Shown here piece after piece: positions 1 to 9,056 of a stretch of DNA of 64,000 bases. The translations under genes and the position numbers were made by a program. This stretch comes from GCA-002793235 sp965267355 (GTDB lineage Bacteria; Bacteroidota; Bacteroidia; Flavobacteriales_E; Vicingaceae). The stretch spans positions 310,001 through 374,000 of the forward strand of contig OZ253956.1 in NCBI GenBank assembly GCA_965267355.1. The letters run 5' to 3'. The notes beneath the pieces are model-generated. The model saw nothing but the letters and a program-made list of their open reading frames with translations. It had not been told where the DNA came from and did no database searches. The first letter of the stretch is position 1; every line of letters begins with the position of its first letter.

Positions 1-976
1 TCCTTCGGTTAAAGATGTAAGGAAATATTTACGTGAATTTTTAATGGATGAATACGTTATTGATTTACCTTATTTAAGTAGATGGATGTTGGTGAATTTG
101 ATTATTGCTCCTTTAAGAGCTCCAAAATCTGCAGAGATTTACCAGCAATTATGGACAAAAAATGGATCACCATTATTTTACTACGGAAAAGAAGTAAGAA
201 AGCTGTTACAAGAAAAAATGGGTTCCGAAACTTCTGTTTATTTGGCAATGCGTTACCAAAACCCATCAATTAATTCTGTATTACAACAAATTAAAGCGGA
301 TGGAATAACTGACTTAAAAGTAATTCCACTTTATCCTCAATTTGCTTCCTCCTCTACCAGAACATGTATTGAAAAAGTAAAAACAGAACTTAAAAAACTA
401 AACTATCATCCAAACATTTCTTTTATAGAAAACTTTGTACAAAACAAATTGTTTATCGAAACTTTTGCTGACTTAGGCAACAACTATTGGAAAACTGGTG
501 ATTTTGATAAAGTAGTTTTTAGTTATCACGGAATACCTGAACGACACATTTTAAAAGATTCCGTTGACAACTATTGTCAGATCAGTGATGCTTGTTGTGC
601 AAAGTACCATAGCAAAAACCGCTTATGCTACAGAGCTCAATGTTACGAAACATCAAGGTTGATTGCTGCTAAAATGAACCTTAGTGAGACTGATTACGAA
701 GTAGTATTTCAATCAAGATTGGCATCAAGAGCAAAAGACCCTTGGTTAAAACCTTATGCTGATTTGGTAATTGCTGATTTACCTAAACAAGGAATTAAAA
801 ATGTGTTATGTTTTTCACCTAGTTTTATAGCAGATTGTTTAGAAACAACCATAGAAGTTGGAGTAGAGTTTAAAGAAATATTTGAAGAAAACGGTGGTGA
901 AAAATGGCAGTTGGTAGAAAGTTTAAATGACCACCCAAAATGGATTGAAGCATTACAGGAAATGGCAACCCACTAA
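1..976 (+). CDS. hemH: Ferrochelatase HemH (5' end outside window)
   Basis: Inserts iron into a porphyrin in the last steps of heme synthesis. The frame is open from base 2, and the 14 residues before the first in-window Met (base 44) read as normal ferrochelatase N-terminus (PSVKDVRKYLREFL), so the true start lies upstream. Numbered from that Met, the catalytic His sits in SYHGIP (H162) and the conserved acidic residue in FIADCLETTIE (E267). An internal cysteine-rich stretch (C178, C184, C185, C195, C200) recalls the internal 2Fe-2S motif known in a myxobacterial class of ferrochelatase; cluster binding here is inference. The stop overlaps the next start by one base (TAATG), so the two genes are probably translationally coupled. 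Confidence 0.95.
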   Translation, partial: PSVKDVRKYLREFLMDEYVIDLPYLSRWMLVNLIIAPLRAPKSAEIYQQLWTKNGSPLFYYGKEVRKLLQEKMGSETSVYLAMRYQNPSINSVLQQIKADGITDLKVIPLYPQFASSSTRTCIEKVKTELKKLNYHPNISFIENFVQNKLFIETFADLGNNYWKTGDFDKVVFSYHGIPERHILKDSVDNYCQISDACCAKYHSKNRLCYRAQCYETSRLIAAKMNLSETDYEVVFQSRLASRAKDPWLKPYADLVIADLPKQGIKNVLCFSPSFIADCLETTIEVGVEFKEIFEENGGEKWQLVESLNDHPKWIEALQEMATH

Positions 977-1740
977 TGTTTTTCTACCTATCTAAAATAT
1001 TGTTTTTCTTAACCACACCTATTGTATGGATATTTGCATTATTCTTATGGGGAATGCTCACTAAAAAACCTGAGCGAAAGAAAAAATTACTTTGGGCTTC
1101 ACTTATTTGTTTTTACTTTTTTTCTAATGCTTTTATCACTGACGAATTTGTAAGAACCTATGAAGACCGAGCCATAAAATACAGCGACCTAAAAGAAGAA
1201 TATGATGTTGCTATTGTATTGGGAGGTTTTAGCAATCATGACCCCAAACAAGAACTCATACAATTTCACTCGGCTACTGACAGGCTAATGGCAGGAATTA
1301 AATTATACAAAACAGGTAAGGCTAAAAAAATAATGATAAGCAGTGGCTCGGGTCAAATAATGCGACCTGATGAAAAAGAAGCCTTGTACATTAAAGATTA
1401 CTTATTGGATATTGGCATACCTGAGGAAGATTTAATTATTGAAAGTGAATCTAAAAACACCCGAGAGAATGCCGTTAACTGTGCTGAAATTTTAAACCAA
1501 CAGTACAAAAAAGGAAAATACATTTTGGTTACTTCTGCCAAACACATGCCAAGAGCAAAAAGATGTTTTACCAAAGTTGGTTTAGAAGTAACCCCATTTA
1601 GTGTTGACCAGCAAGCAGGGCCACGCAAGTTTTTATTAGACCATTTATTTATACCAGATGTAGATGCTTTGAGAAGGTGGCAAATGCTTTTTAAAGAATG
1701 GATGGGGTTTATCGCTTATAAAATGATGGGATATTGTTAA
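976..1740 (+). CDS. YdcF/ElyC-like DUF218 membrane protein
   Basis: A 254-residue protein of the YdcF/SanA/ElyC (DUF218) superfamily. Two hydrophobic segments lie at about residues 5-27 and 38-54, followed by a soluble DUF218 domain. Family motifs seen are the nucleotide-fold-like VAIVLGG (about residue 79), the SSGSG turn and ESKNTRENA (about 155-163). Members are linked to cell-envelope integrity, but the reaction is unknown. The start overlaps the hemH stop by one base, so it is second in that operon. The family call is firm; the function is open. Confidence 0.8.
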   Translation: MFFYLSKILFFLTTPIVWIFALFLWGMLTKKPERKKKLLWASLICFYFFSNAFITDEFVRTYEDRAIKYSDLKEEYDVAIVLGGFSNHDPKQELIQFHSATDRLMAGIKLYKTGKAKKIMISSGSGQIMRPDEKEALYIKDYLLDIGIPEEDLIIESESKNTRENAVNCAEILNQQYKKGKYILVTSAKHMPRAKRCFTKVGLEVTPFSVDQQAGPRKFLLDHLFIPDVDALRRWQMLFKEWMGFIAYKMMGYC

Positions 1741-1775
1741 CACAATAGTTTGCTACATTTCAAGTTTATTGGTTA

Positions 1776-2255
1776 ATGATTTTTAACATTCGCGCATACT
1801 TCACTTCAACCTTAATTCTAGGTATTTTATCAAGCATTATTTTTATAATTCGCTCTTTTTATCTCTATACAGATTCTGAATATATTTATGATTATCTTAA
1901 ATGTGACTCTCAATCAGATTCAGTTATAATCCCTATTACAGAATCTATTTTAAGTGGAATTGTTTTCATTATTATTCATATAATAGCTTTCATTCTTTTT
2001 TCACATTTTGCAAGAAAACAAATCGATGGATACTTAGTAAGAATAAAAAGCTTCTTTAGTAAAAATGATAAAATTTCGAGTATAATAATCCGACTATTTT
2101 TCTATTCTTTAGCATTATATATCGCCTTTTTCGATATAAAGTTTTTTATAGACTTTAAATTTCAAATTCTTGGATTAGTAGAATTAATTTTTGACGTAGG
2201 TATAATAATTCTTTACGGTATAAATATTTCTAGTTTAATAGGAGAAAAGGAGTAA
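1776..2255 (+). CDS. Hypothetical membrane protein, about four TM helices
   Basis: I do not recognise this 159-residue protein. It is very hydrophobic, with likely membrane helices near residues 13-31, 54-77, 105-122 and 130-152 and a short basic loop (about 78-100) after the second helix. It lies 35 bases after the YdcF-like gene on the same strand and ends directly against the convergent rsmG stop with no spacer. Its codons are more AT-rich than its neighbours, which could mark recent arrival or weak selection. No function can be assigned. Confidence 0.5.
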   Translation: MIFNIRAYFTSTLILGILSSIIFIIRSFYLYTDSEYIYDYLKCDSQSDSVIIPITESILSGIVFIIIHIIAFILFSHFARKQIDGYLVRIKSFFSKNDKISSIIIRLFFYSLALYIAFFDIKFFIDFKFQILGLVELIFDVGIIILYGINISSLIGEKE

Positions 2256-2894
2256 CTACTTCCTCACCCTAGTATAAGCCACCACCTTGGTTTCAAAAAA
2301 ATCTTCATTAAAAAAATGTGTTAAGGGAAATACTTCTACTTTTTTACCACTTTCTTCAATTTCTTCGGCTAAATCACCCCCTTTTAAAAAGAGCACACCA
2401 TTTTTAATGCTGTTAAAACTTTCAGCTTTTAACTTCCCTTTAACCCAAGGTAAAAACTTTTTCATTTGTGCTACCGCACGTGTAACTACAAAATCAAATT
2501 GTCCCTCTACTTCCTCAGCTCTTTTATGGTAAGCTTTTACATTTTGTAATCTTAACGCTTGGGCAACTTCATTTACCACTTTTATTTTTTTACCAATAGA
2601 ATCAACCAGCACAAATTCACACTCAGGAAACAAAATAGCCAAAGGTATTCCAGGAAAACCACCTCCAGTACCAACATCCAAAATTTTGGTTTTAGGTTTA
2701 AAACTTAGCACTTTAGCAATTCCTAAAGAATGTAGCACATGCCTCACATAAAGTTCATCAATATCTTTACGTGAGACTACATTTATTTGAGCATTCCAAT
2801 GTTGATACAAATCACCTAACTGGGCAAATTGCTCAACTTGTTTTTCAGTTAGGTCAGGAAAATACTTGGAAATAATATTATGAGAATAACTCAT
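2256..2894 (-). CDS. rsmG: 16S rRNA m7G527 methyltransferase RsmG
   Basis: Methylates N7 of G527 in 16S rRNA using S-adenosylmethionine (formerly GidB). At 212 residues it has the usual family length. The SAM-binding motif ILDVGTGGGFPGIPLA starts near residue 69 and is followed by the acidic strand end FVLVDS and by VTRAVAQ, which is typical of the family. It is transcribed away from the sigma factor gene, with 54 bases between that gene's stop and this start on the same strand. The spacer holds two imperfect copies of CTCAACACYCAAT. Confidence 0.95.
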   Translation of the reverse strand: MSYSHNIISKYFPDLTEKQVEQFAQLGDLYQHWNAQINVVSRKDIDELYVRHVLHSLGIAKVLSFKPKTKILDVGTGGGFPGIPLAILFPECEFVLVDSIGKKIKVVNEVAQALRLQNVKAYHKRAEEVEGQFDFVVTRAVAQMKKFLPWVKGKLKAESFNSIKNGVLFLKGGDLAEEIEESGKKVEVFPLTHFFNEDFFETKVVAYTRVRK

Positions 2895-2948
2895 TTGGCA
2901 AAACTAATAATAAAGCTCAACACCCAATACACAAAACTCAACACTCAA

Positions 2949-3557
2949 TTAAATCTTCCCTTTTTTATCTTTCATCAATTTATACAACTGTTCTCTGGCT
3001 CTAAACAACTGTGCTTTAACAGTACCAAGCGGTAAATCAGTTTCTTCAGCTATTTCTTCGTAAGAATACTCTCTAAAATAACGCAATACCACCAACTCCT
3101 TATAACGAGGTTTCAATTTGCCAACTATATCTCGCATTATTCTAATCTTTTGCTTACGCACGAATTTTTGTTCAGGGTCTAATGCATCCGATTTTACTTC
3201 CACATTAATTTCTCCACCCTCTCCATCATCAATATTCTTATCCAAAGAAAGTGTAATCATTTTCTTTTTACGGATAAAATCAATGCAGTTATTAGTGGCT
3301 ATCCTAAACAACCAAGTACTAAAGGCATAATTAGGAGTGTATTGATGTATTCTGTTAAATGCTTTACCAAATGCCTCAATGGTTAAATCATCAGCATCAT
3401 CACTATTCTTCACCATTTTCAACATCATAAAGAAAATAGAATCTCGATATTTTTCCATCAACTCAGCATAAGCTCGTTCATCATTCTCTTCACGAGCTCT
3501 ACAAACCAATTCGTAATCAATTTGTGCTTTAGGTGATAATTTAGGGTTTAGTTCCAT
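2949..3557 (-). CDS. ECF-type RNA polymerase sigma factor
   Basis: A 202-residue sigma-70 family protein. Region 2 (about residues 30-98) contains DADDLTIEAFGKAF and the -10 recognition helix area FSTWLFRIATNNCIDF. Region 4 (about 145-195) contains ELVVLRYFREYSYEEIA and the helix-turn-helix LPLGTVKAQLFRAREQL. Only regions 2 and 4 are present, so it belongs to the ECF group. No anti-sigma factor is adjacent. The start codon overlaps the end of the upstream glycosyltransferase gene by 10 bases, indicating one transcript from about 4690. Its regulon cannot be told from the sequence. Confidence 0.9.
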   Translation of the reverse strand: MELNPKLSPKAQIDYELVCRAREENDERAYAELMEKYRDSIFFMMLKMVKNSDDADDLTIEAFGKAFNRIHQYTPNYAFSTWLFRIATNNCIDFIRKKKMITLSLDKNIDDGEGGEINVEVKSDALDPEQKFVRKQKIRIMRDIVGKLKPRYKELVVLRYFREYSYEEIAEETDLPLGTVKAQLFRAREQLYKLMKDKKGKI

Positions 3558-4690
3558 CTAATTTTTCTGCTAATGATATTTGAAATTACAATTATTGGAT
3601 TAAAAATCATAAAAAACACTTCAAATAATGGTGAAAAAATTATTAAATCTTTCCCGCCAATTTTGTTTGAAGATAGCTTAAATATAAGCATTTGTAATAA
3701 AAGTCTGAACATAAATACCCCAAGTATTAGATAAAAGAGCTTAACATTTACTACCAACCCCACAAAAAGCACCATAAATAAATATTGAGAAATTTGAAGC
3801 ATTCCTAACATCAATTTATGCTTAAACTTATAGTATTTTCCAGTAGTATAGTGCCTTCTTTTTTGTCTGAACCATGCCTTAAAAGTTGTTTTGGGTTTGG
3901 AAATAGTATGAGCATCACTATGAACCATCACCTGAGTGTTATACTTGTTTGCTACCTCGTTAATAAACAAATCATCATCGCCCGACAAAATATGTTGATG
4001 TGAAGCAAATCCTTTATTGTTGAAAAACAATTCTGTATGATAAGCCAGGTTTCTACCAACCCCCATATAAGGTGCTTTGCCCAGTGCAAAAGATAAATAT
4101 TGCAAGGCCGTATAAAAAGTCTCGAACCGTATTAGCTTATTGAGTAGCCCTTTTTGTTTTTCGTGCTGCCCAACTCCCAAAATTATTTTTTTGCCTTTCT
4201 CATAACTACTCATATACTTTGCCCAATTTTCTGAGGCAGGTTTACAATCCGCATCTGTTAATAAAACCTTATCATATTTCGCAGCTTTTATCCCTAAGGT
4301 TAAAGCAAACTTTTTACTACCAAAAAACCTATCGTTATCGGGCACATTTACAATTTTGAGTTTTTTGTATTGCAAAGCAAATGCTTTTAAAACATCCTCT
4401 GTATCATCAACAGAATGGTCGTTTACAACAATTACCTCAAACTCAGGGTAATTCTGATTGAGATAGATTGGTAAAAATTCTAATAGATTTTCTCGTTCGT
4501 TTTTAGCACAAATAATAATTGAAATTGGCTCTAAATTCTCACTAATTCCTTTGGGTTTATGAAACGCTAACCTAGCAAAGTAAAACAAGTAGTAAAAAAG
4601 TTGAATTAAAAAGCAAAAAAGATACAACGCAACCAGATAATCTATCAAGTAATTAAACTCCAAAAACCTTATAAGCTCTTGCCATTGCAT
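3548..4690 (-). CDS. Family 2 glycosyltransferase, membrane-bound
   Basis: A 380-residue GT-A fold transferase. An N-terminal membrane helix (about residues 15-37) is followed by SIIICAKNE (about 57), the VVNDHSVDDT acceptor loop, the metal-binding TDADC (DxD) and GDDDLFIN as the likely catalytic acidic motif. A basic RQKRRH segment stands where QxxRW occurs in processive relatives. At least two membrane helices close the protein. This layout matches polymerising or lipid-linked GT2 enzymes; the sugar and acceptor are unknown. It overlaps the ECF sigma gene by 10 bases and diverges from tgt. Confidence 0.85.
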   Translation of the reverse strand: MQWQELIRFLEFNYLIDYLVALYLFCFLIQLFYYLFYFARLAFHKPKGISENLEPISIIICAKNERENLLEFLPIYLNQNYPEFEVIVVNDHSVDDTEDVLKAFALQYKKLKIVNVPDNDRFFGSKKFALTLGIKAAKYDKVLLTDADCKPASENWAKYMSSYEKGKKIILGVGQHEKQKGLLNKLIRFETFYTALQYLSFALGKAPYMGVGRNLAYHTELFFNNKGFASHQHILSGDDDLFINEVANKYNTQVMVHSDAHTISKPKTTFKAWFRQKRRHYTTGKYYKFKHKLMLGMLQISQYLFMVLFVGLVVNVKLFYLILGVFMFRLLLQMLIFKLSSNKIGGKDLIIFSPLFEVFFMIFNPIIVISNIISRKIRWN

Positions 4691-4777
4691 TATTCAAATG
4701 TAAATCTATACTTTGGGCTAAATAAGTATCTTTGGGCAAGTTTTTAAATACATATCGTTAATAAGATAAAGGTGTAA

Positions 4778-5908
4778 ATGGAGTTTAAATTAGAGCAAAC
4801 CGATAAAGAAACCAAAGCAAGAGCAGGGACAATCACAACCGACCATGGAACAATAGAAACTCCCATTTTTATGCCTGTTGGAACGGCTTCTACAGTTAAA
4901 GGTGTTCATCAGCACGAATTAACAGAAGACACAAAAGCTCAAATTATTCTGGGCAACACCTATCACTTATATTTAAGACCAGGAATTGACATATTAAACC
5001 AAGCAGGTGGGCTGCATAAATTTATGAATTGGGATGGACCAATTCTTACCGATAGCGGTGGATATCAGGTTTACTCTCTTTCTGATAGAAGGAAAATTAA
5101 AGAAGAAGGTGCAACATTCTCGTCTCATATTGATGGTTCTAAGCACTTGTTTACTCCAGAAAATGTAATGGACATCCAACGAACAATTGGTGCTGATATT
5201 ATTATGGCTTTTGACGAATGTACACCTTACCCTTGTGAATATAAATATGCAAAAGACTCGATGCACATGACACACCGCTGGTTAAAAAGATGTTGCGAAA
5301 GATTTGATTCTACCGAGCCTCTATACGGTTATTCGCAAACCTTATTCCCTATTGTACAGGGTAGTGTTTACAAAGATTTAAGAAAGCAATCTGCTGAAAC
5401 CATAGCAAGTTTTGAGCGAGAAGGAAATGCCATAGGAGGTTTATCAGTTGGTGAGCCAGATGATGAAATGTACGAAATGTGCGAAATCGTTACTGATATT
5501 TTACCTAAAGATAAACCACGGTATTTAATGGGGGTTGGCACTCCTATTAATTTACTAGAAAACATTGCTTTAGGAATTGACATGTTTGATTGTGTAATGC
5601 CAACACGAAATGCAAGAAATGGTATGCTCTTCACTAAAAATGGTACTATAAACATCAAAAATAAAAAGTGGGAAAACGATTTTTCTCCTATTGATAGTGA
5701 AGGAACAAGTTATGTAGATACTTTCTACAACAAAGCATATTTGCGTCATTTGATTATTTCTAAAGAAATATTAGGAGCTCAAATTGCTACACTACACAAT
5801 TTAAGTTTCTATTTATGGTTAGTTAATACCGCTAGAGAAAAAATTATTGAAGGAACTTTTTCAACCTGGAAAACACAAATGGTTAAGCAAATGAGTCAAC
5901 GCCTGTAA
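4778..5908 (+). CDS. tgt: Queuine tRNA-ribosyltransferase Tgt
   Basis: Exchanges guanine 34 of GUN-anticodon tRNAs for the queuosine precursor. The 376 residues match the bacterial family, with substrate Asp92 in DSGGYQ, GGLSVGEP at about 220-227, and Asp271 in FDCVMPTRNARNG as the family nucleophile. The usual zinc site is incomplete: the three Cys of the C-terminal DxxCxCxxC loop are replaced by Gly309, Ser311 and Asp314, and only His340 remains. I recall similar loss in relatives, so it may be a lineage trait and not a defect. A TATCTTTG box lies at 4727-4734. The stop overlaps lptG by one base. Confidence 0.95.
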   Translation: MEFKLEQTDKETKARAGTITTDHGTIETPIFMPVGTASTVKGVHQHELTEDTKAQIILGNTYHLYLRPGIDILNQAGGLHKFMNWDGPILTDSGGYQVYSLSDRRKIKEEGATFSSHIDGSKHLFTPENVMDIQRTIGADIIMAFDECTPYPCEYKYAKDSMHMTHRWLKRCCERFDSTEPLYGYSQTLFPIVQGSVYKDLRKQSAETIASFEREGNAIGGLSVGEPDDEMYEMCEIVTDILPKDKPRYLMGVGTPINLLENIALGIDMFDCVMPTRNARNGMLFTKNGTINIKNKKWENDFSPIDSEGTSYVDTFYNKAYLRHLIISKEILGAQIATLHNLSFYLWLVNTAREKIIEGTFSTWKTQMVKQMSQRL

Positions 5909-6990
5909 TGCTAAAAAAAATAGACATATACATTATTAAGAAATTCCTTGGGACTTTCTTTTTTGCATTACTGCTTATTATCTTAATTGTTATTGTTTTT
6001 GATATTTCTGAAAAGTTAGAGGATTTTATCGAGCGTGAAGCTCCTTTAAAAGCAATAATTGTTGATTACTACCTTAATTTCATCCCCTACTTCGCTAATA
6101 TGTTTAGTCCGCTATTCATATTTATTTCTGTTATTTTCTTTACCTCTAAAATGGCAAATAAATCAGAAATTGTAGCCATACTTGCCGGAGGAGTTAGTTT
6201 TAATCGATTTTTAAGACCATATATGGTTTGTGCTACACTGTTAGCTGTTTTGTCTTTTTACCTCAACAACTTTATGATACCAGATGCCAATAAAAAAAGA
6301 TTGGAATTTGAAGAAGTTTATTACCGAAACAAGTTTAGAAACTATGCCCAAAATATACACCTGCAAATAGACAGCACTACCTACATTTATATGACCAATT
6401 ATGTAGCTGATATGGACATGGGTAACAATTTTTCTATTGAGCGTTTTAATAAAAATGGTGAGTTAGAGTACAAATTATTGTCTGACAATGTAAAGTGGGA
6501 CTCCATTAACCAACAATGGACTATAAATAATTATGTAGAACGACACATTAATGGACTGGAAGAAACCATAAAAAAGGGCTTAAAAAAGGACACTATCATT
6601 AACATTAAACCAGAAGAATTTAAACGTAGAACCAACTACATTACCACCATGGATATGTTTGCTTTAAACGATTTTATTGAAGAAGCAAAATTTAAGGGCT
6701 CCAAACAAGTAATTAATTACGAAATAGAAAAATACTCGCGTGGTGCTTACCCATTTGCCACTTTTGTTTTAACATTAATTGGAGTTTCTATCTCTAGCAG
6801 GAAAGTAAGAGGTGGTATAGGTATGCACATTGGTTTGGGGCTGGTTATCAGCTTCTCTTACATCATGTTTATGCAAATATCCAGCACTTTTGCCATTAAC
6901 TCAGGTACACCTGCCATGATAGCTGTATGGATACCCAATATACTCTACAGCATTTTAGCATTGTATCTTTTAAAGAAAGCTCCAAAGTAA
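5908..6990 (+). CDS. lptG: LPS export permease, LptG/YjgQ family
   Basis: An inner-membrane permease subunit that, with LptB and LptF partners, extracts lipopolysaccharide for transport to the outer membrane. The 360 residues show the family layout: the N-terminal signature LKKIDIYIIKKFLGTF, helices near 16-37, 56-80 and 99-120, a periplasmic beta-jellyroll-like region at about 125-265, and three C-terminal helices. The single gene is coupled to tgt (TAATG overlap). LptF and LptG are hard to separate by eye; Bacteroidota commonly keep an LptG-like copy after tgt. Confidence 0.88.
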   Translation: MLKKIDIYIIKKFLGTFFFALLLIILIVIVFDISEKLEDFIEREAPLKAIIVDYYLNFIPYFANMFSPLFIFISVIFFTSKMANKSEIVAILAGGVSFNRFLRPYMVCATLLAVLSFYLNNFMIPDANKKRLEFEEVYYRNKFRNYAQNIHLQIDSTTYIYMTNYVADMDMGNNFSIERFNKNGELEYKLLSDNVKWDSINQQWTINNYVERHINGLEETIKKGLKKDTIINIKPEEFKRRTNYITTMDMFALNDFIEEAKFKGSKQVINYEIEKYSRGAYPFATFVLTLIGVSISSRKVRGGIGMHIGLGLVISFSYIMFMQISSTFAINSGTPAMIAVWIPNILYSILALYLLKKAPK

Positions 6991-7040
6991 AAATCATAAA
7001 TTTAGTGCCTTTGAGAAGGTGCAAGACAATTAAGTAACCT

Positions 7041-8015
7041 ATGAAACACATTGCAATATTTGCTTTTTTATTAATTTTCACAAACTGTAAAGCTCAAGAA
7101 AAAAAACTTCTTCTTCGTAAAGAATTAATATCTGATTTATCAGAAACACCAATTTATCCGAAATTAACAGATAGCGTAAATGGAAAAAAGGAGTGGAAAG
7201 AGAATTTCAAATATTTAGATAGTATTGAAATTTATGGAATCACTTATTTGAGTGATGGCTTGAAAATAAACGGATTTATGGTCAAGCCCAAGAAAAAAGG
7301 AAAATATCCTTGTATAATATATAATCGAGGTGGAAATAGAGATTTTGGCGCGCTCAAAATTGCTCACGGAGCAATTACGCTGGGTCAAATTGCAAAAGAG
7401 GGTTATGTCTTAATCGCAAGTCAATATCGAGGAAATGTAGGAAGCGAAGGAAAAGAAGAATTTGGAGGAAAAGATGTTAATGATGTAACCATTCTAACAA
7501 AAATCTTAAAAGAAATAGAAGATGCTGATACAAATAGAATTGGAATGTACGGTTGGAGTCGTGGCGGAATGATGACCTATATAGCTTTAACTAAAACTGA
7601 TAAGATAAAAGCAGTTGTGGTTGGAGGAGCAGTTTCCGATAATTTTAGCTCTATCAAAGACAGACCTGAAATGGAAACAAATGTTTTATCAGAACTGATT
7701 CCAAATTATACAATAAATAAAAATGCTGAATTAGAAAAAAGGTCAGCCATAAAATGGACTGATAAATTTCCAAAAGATGTACCTATACTAATGTTACACG
7801 GAAATTCTGATTGGAGGGTAAAACCTGAGCAAAGTCTAAACCTTGCACTGGAATTTGAAAAGAATAGAATTCCATACAGGCTTATAATATTTGAAGGTGG
7901 TGACCACGGAATATCTGAACATAAAAAAGAAGTTAATGAGCAAGTTCTGAAATGGTTCGATAAATATTTAAAGAACAATAAAACATTGCCAAATATGAAA
8001 TATCATGGAAGGTAA
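7041..8015 (+). CDS. Secreted alpha/beta hydrolase, S9-like peptidase/esterase
   Basis: A 324-residue serine hydrolase with an N-terminal signal sequence (about 1-19) that could also be a lipoprotein signal around Cys16. The nucleophile elbow is GWSRGG (Ser173), the acid is likely Asp257 in LHGNSDWRV, and the His is H289 in GGDHG. This order and spacing fit the prolyl-oligopeptidase/dienelactone-hydrolase type of catalytic domain, without a beta-propeller. It stands alone between lptG and an inverted repeat at 8031-8107. That placement, a monocistronic gene with a 3' structured element, is what an integron-type cassette looks like. The substrate is unknown. Confidence 0.85.
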   Translation: MKHIAIFAFLLIFTNCKAQEKKLLLRKELISDLSETPIYPKLTDSVNGKKEWKENFKYLDSIEIYGITYLSDGLKINGFMVKPKKKGKYPCIIYNRGGNRDFGALKIAHGAITLGQIAKEGYVLIASQYRGNVGSEGKEEFGGKDVNDVTILTKILKEIEDADTNRIGMYGWSRGGMMTYIALTKTDKIKAVVVGGAVSDNFSSIKDRPEMETNVLSELIPNYTINKNAELEKRSAIKWTDKFPKDVPILMLHGNSDWRVKPEQSLNLALEFEKNRIPYRLIIFEGGDHGISEHKKEVNEQVLKWFDKYLKNNKTLPNMKYHGR

Positions 8016-8030
8016 AAAATAGTGAACAAC

Positions 8031-8107
8031 AACGTATAAACTTCATTGCTTCGAAATTTCTTACCGAAAATCTGCGGATTTTCAACGCAACGAAAGTTTA
8101 TACACAT
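8031..8107. repeat. Imperfect inverted repeat with inner hairpin, attC-like
   Basis: The outer arms share GTATAAACTT (8034-8043) with its complement near 8094-8103. Pairing then resumes as CATTGC against GCAACG with an unpaired base and a mismatch. An inner perfect hairpin, GAAAATC-TGCG-GATTTTC, occupies 8066-8083. Long arms with extrahelical bases directly behind one gene resemble attC cassette sites. The canonical RYYYAAC/GTTRRRY core triplets are not convincing, and no integrase is in the window. Confidence 0.4.
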
Positions 8108-8109
8108 TA

Positions 8110-8859
8110 TTAAAGATTCTCCCCTTCCTGTTTTTCTGGTTCGATAGATGGATTTGATGGTACAGAAGCGGATGTTTTAAACGTATTTTGAGCTGCACCA
8201 TTTACCTCAACAACAGTACTGTTTTCACATTTAATCGTTCTACTTTTAAACTTGTCCATCAAATGAAAATCGTGTGTAGCCATCAAGATAGCCTTTCCTT
8301 TTTGGCTAATATCAAACAACAATTTCATGATCTCTTCAGATGTTTCAGGGTCTAAATTACCTGTAGGTTCATCTGCTAAAATTAAATCAGGCTCATTTAA
8401 CAAAGCTCTTGCTACCACTACTCTTTGCTGCTCACCCCCACTCAATTCATGAGGATATTTATAGCCTTTTGCTCCTAACCCAACATTATCTAAAACTTCT
8501 TTTATTCTAGCTTCTATTTTTGATTTGTCTTTCCAACCAGTAGCTTTTAACACAAATAATAAATTATCGTGTACACTTCTATCTGTAAGCAACTGAAAAT
8601 CCTGAAATACTATACCTAGCTTCCTCCTTAAAAAAGGAACTTTTCTTTTTTTAATTGTTTTTAAATCAAAATCGCAAACGGTTGCTTCTCCTTCTTTCAA
8701 AGGCAAATCACCATATAAGGTTTTGAGTAAACTACTTTTACCCGACCCTGTTTTACCAATTAAATAAACAAACTCGCCTTTACCAATTTTAACGTTCACA
8801 TCCTGTAACACAAGATTGTCTTTCTGAAAAATTTTGGCTGACTGAATATCTATTATCAT
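8110..8859 (-). CDS. ftsE: FtsE-like ABC transporter ATPase
   Basis: An ATP-binding subunit with Walker A GKTGSGKSS, the Q-loop in IVFQDFQLL, signature LSGGEQQRV, Walker B LILADEPTGNLD and the switch MATHDFH. FtsE-FtsX activates septal peptidoglycan hydrolases, and sequence around GEFVYLIGKTGSGKSS is of FtsE type. FtsX is not adjacent here, as seen in other Bacteroidota. I placed the start at the ATG at 8859 (MIIDIQSAKIF); the longer frame to 8883 would need a TTG. A C-terminal tail of about 35 residues beyond the domain is rich in Asn, Ser and Glu. Confidence 0.8.
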   Translation of the reverse strand: MIIDIQSAKIFQKDNLVLQDVNVKIGKGEFVYLIGKTGSGKSSLLKTLYGDLPLKEGEATVCDFDLKTIKKRKVPFLRRKLGIVFQDFQLLTDRSVHDNLLFVLKATGWKDKSKIEARIKEVLDNVGLGAKGYKYPHELSGGEQQRVVVARALLNEPDLILADEPTGNLDPETSEEIMKLLFDISQKGKAILMATHDFHLMDKFKSRTIKCENSTVVEVNGAAQNTFKTSASVPSNPSIEPEKQEGENL

Positions 8860-9056
8860 GGTAGTATTGTTATTTAAAACCAAACAAATATAACTATTAT
8901 TTAAGAGCTATATTTTACCTTACAAAGGTGACTCTATATTCATCTATCCTTAATGAGCATAATGAAATAATGTAAACATTATCACGTTGAAAACTTAGGG
9001 TAACGAAAAAATGTCAAGGCTTTATCATTTTTAATTTTAGCCATTATTTACTGTCG

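Noticed and set aside
2916..2949. Two copies of CTCAACACYCAAT, considered as CRISPR or iteron
   Set aside because: Only two imperfect copies with an eight-base gap; no array, no cas genes.
8967..8982. Palindrome ATAATG-TAAA-CATTAT in the divergent space before the TPR gene
   Set aside because: Short, AT-rich and expected by chance at this composition; it has no second copy near a promoter box.
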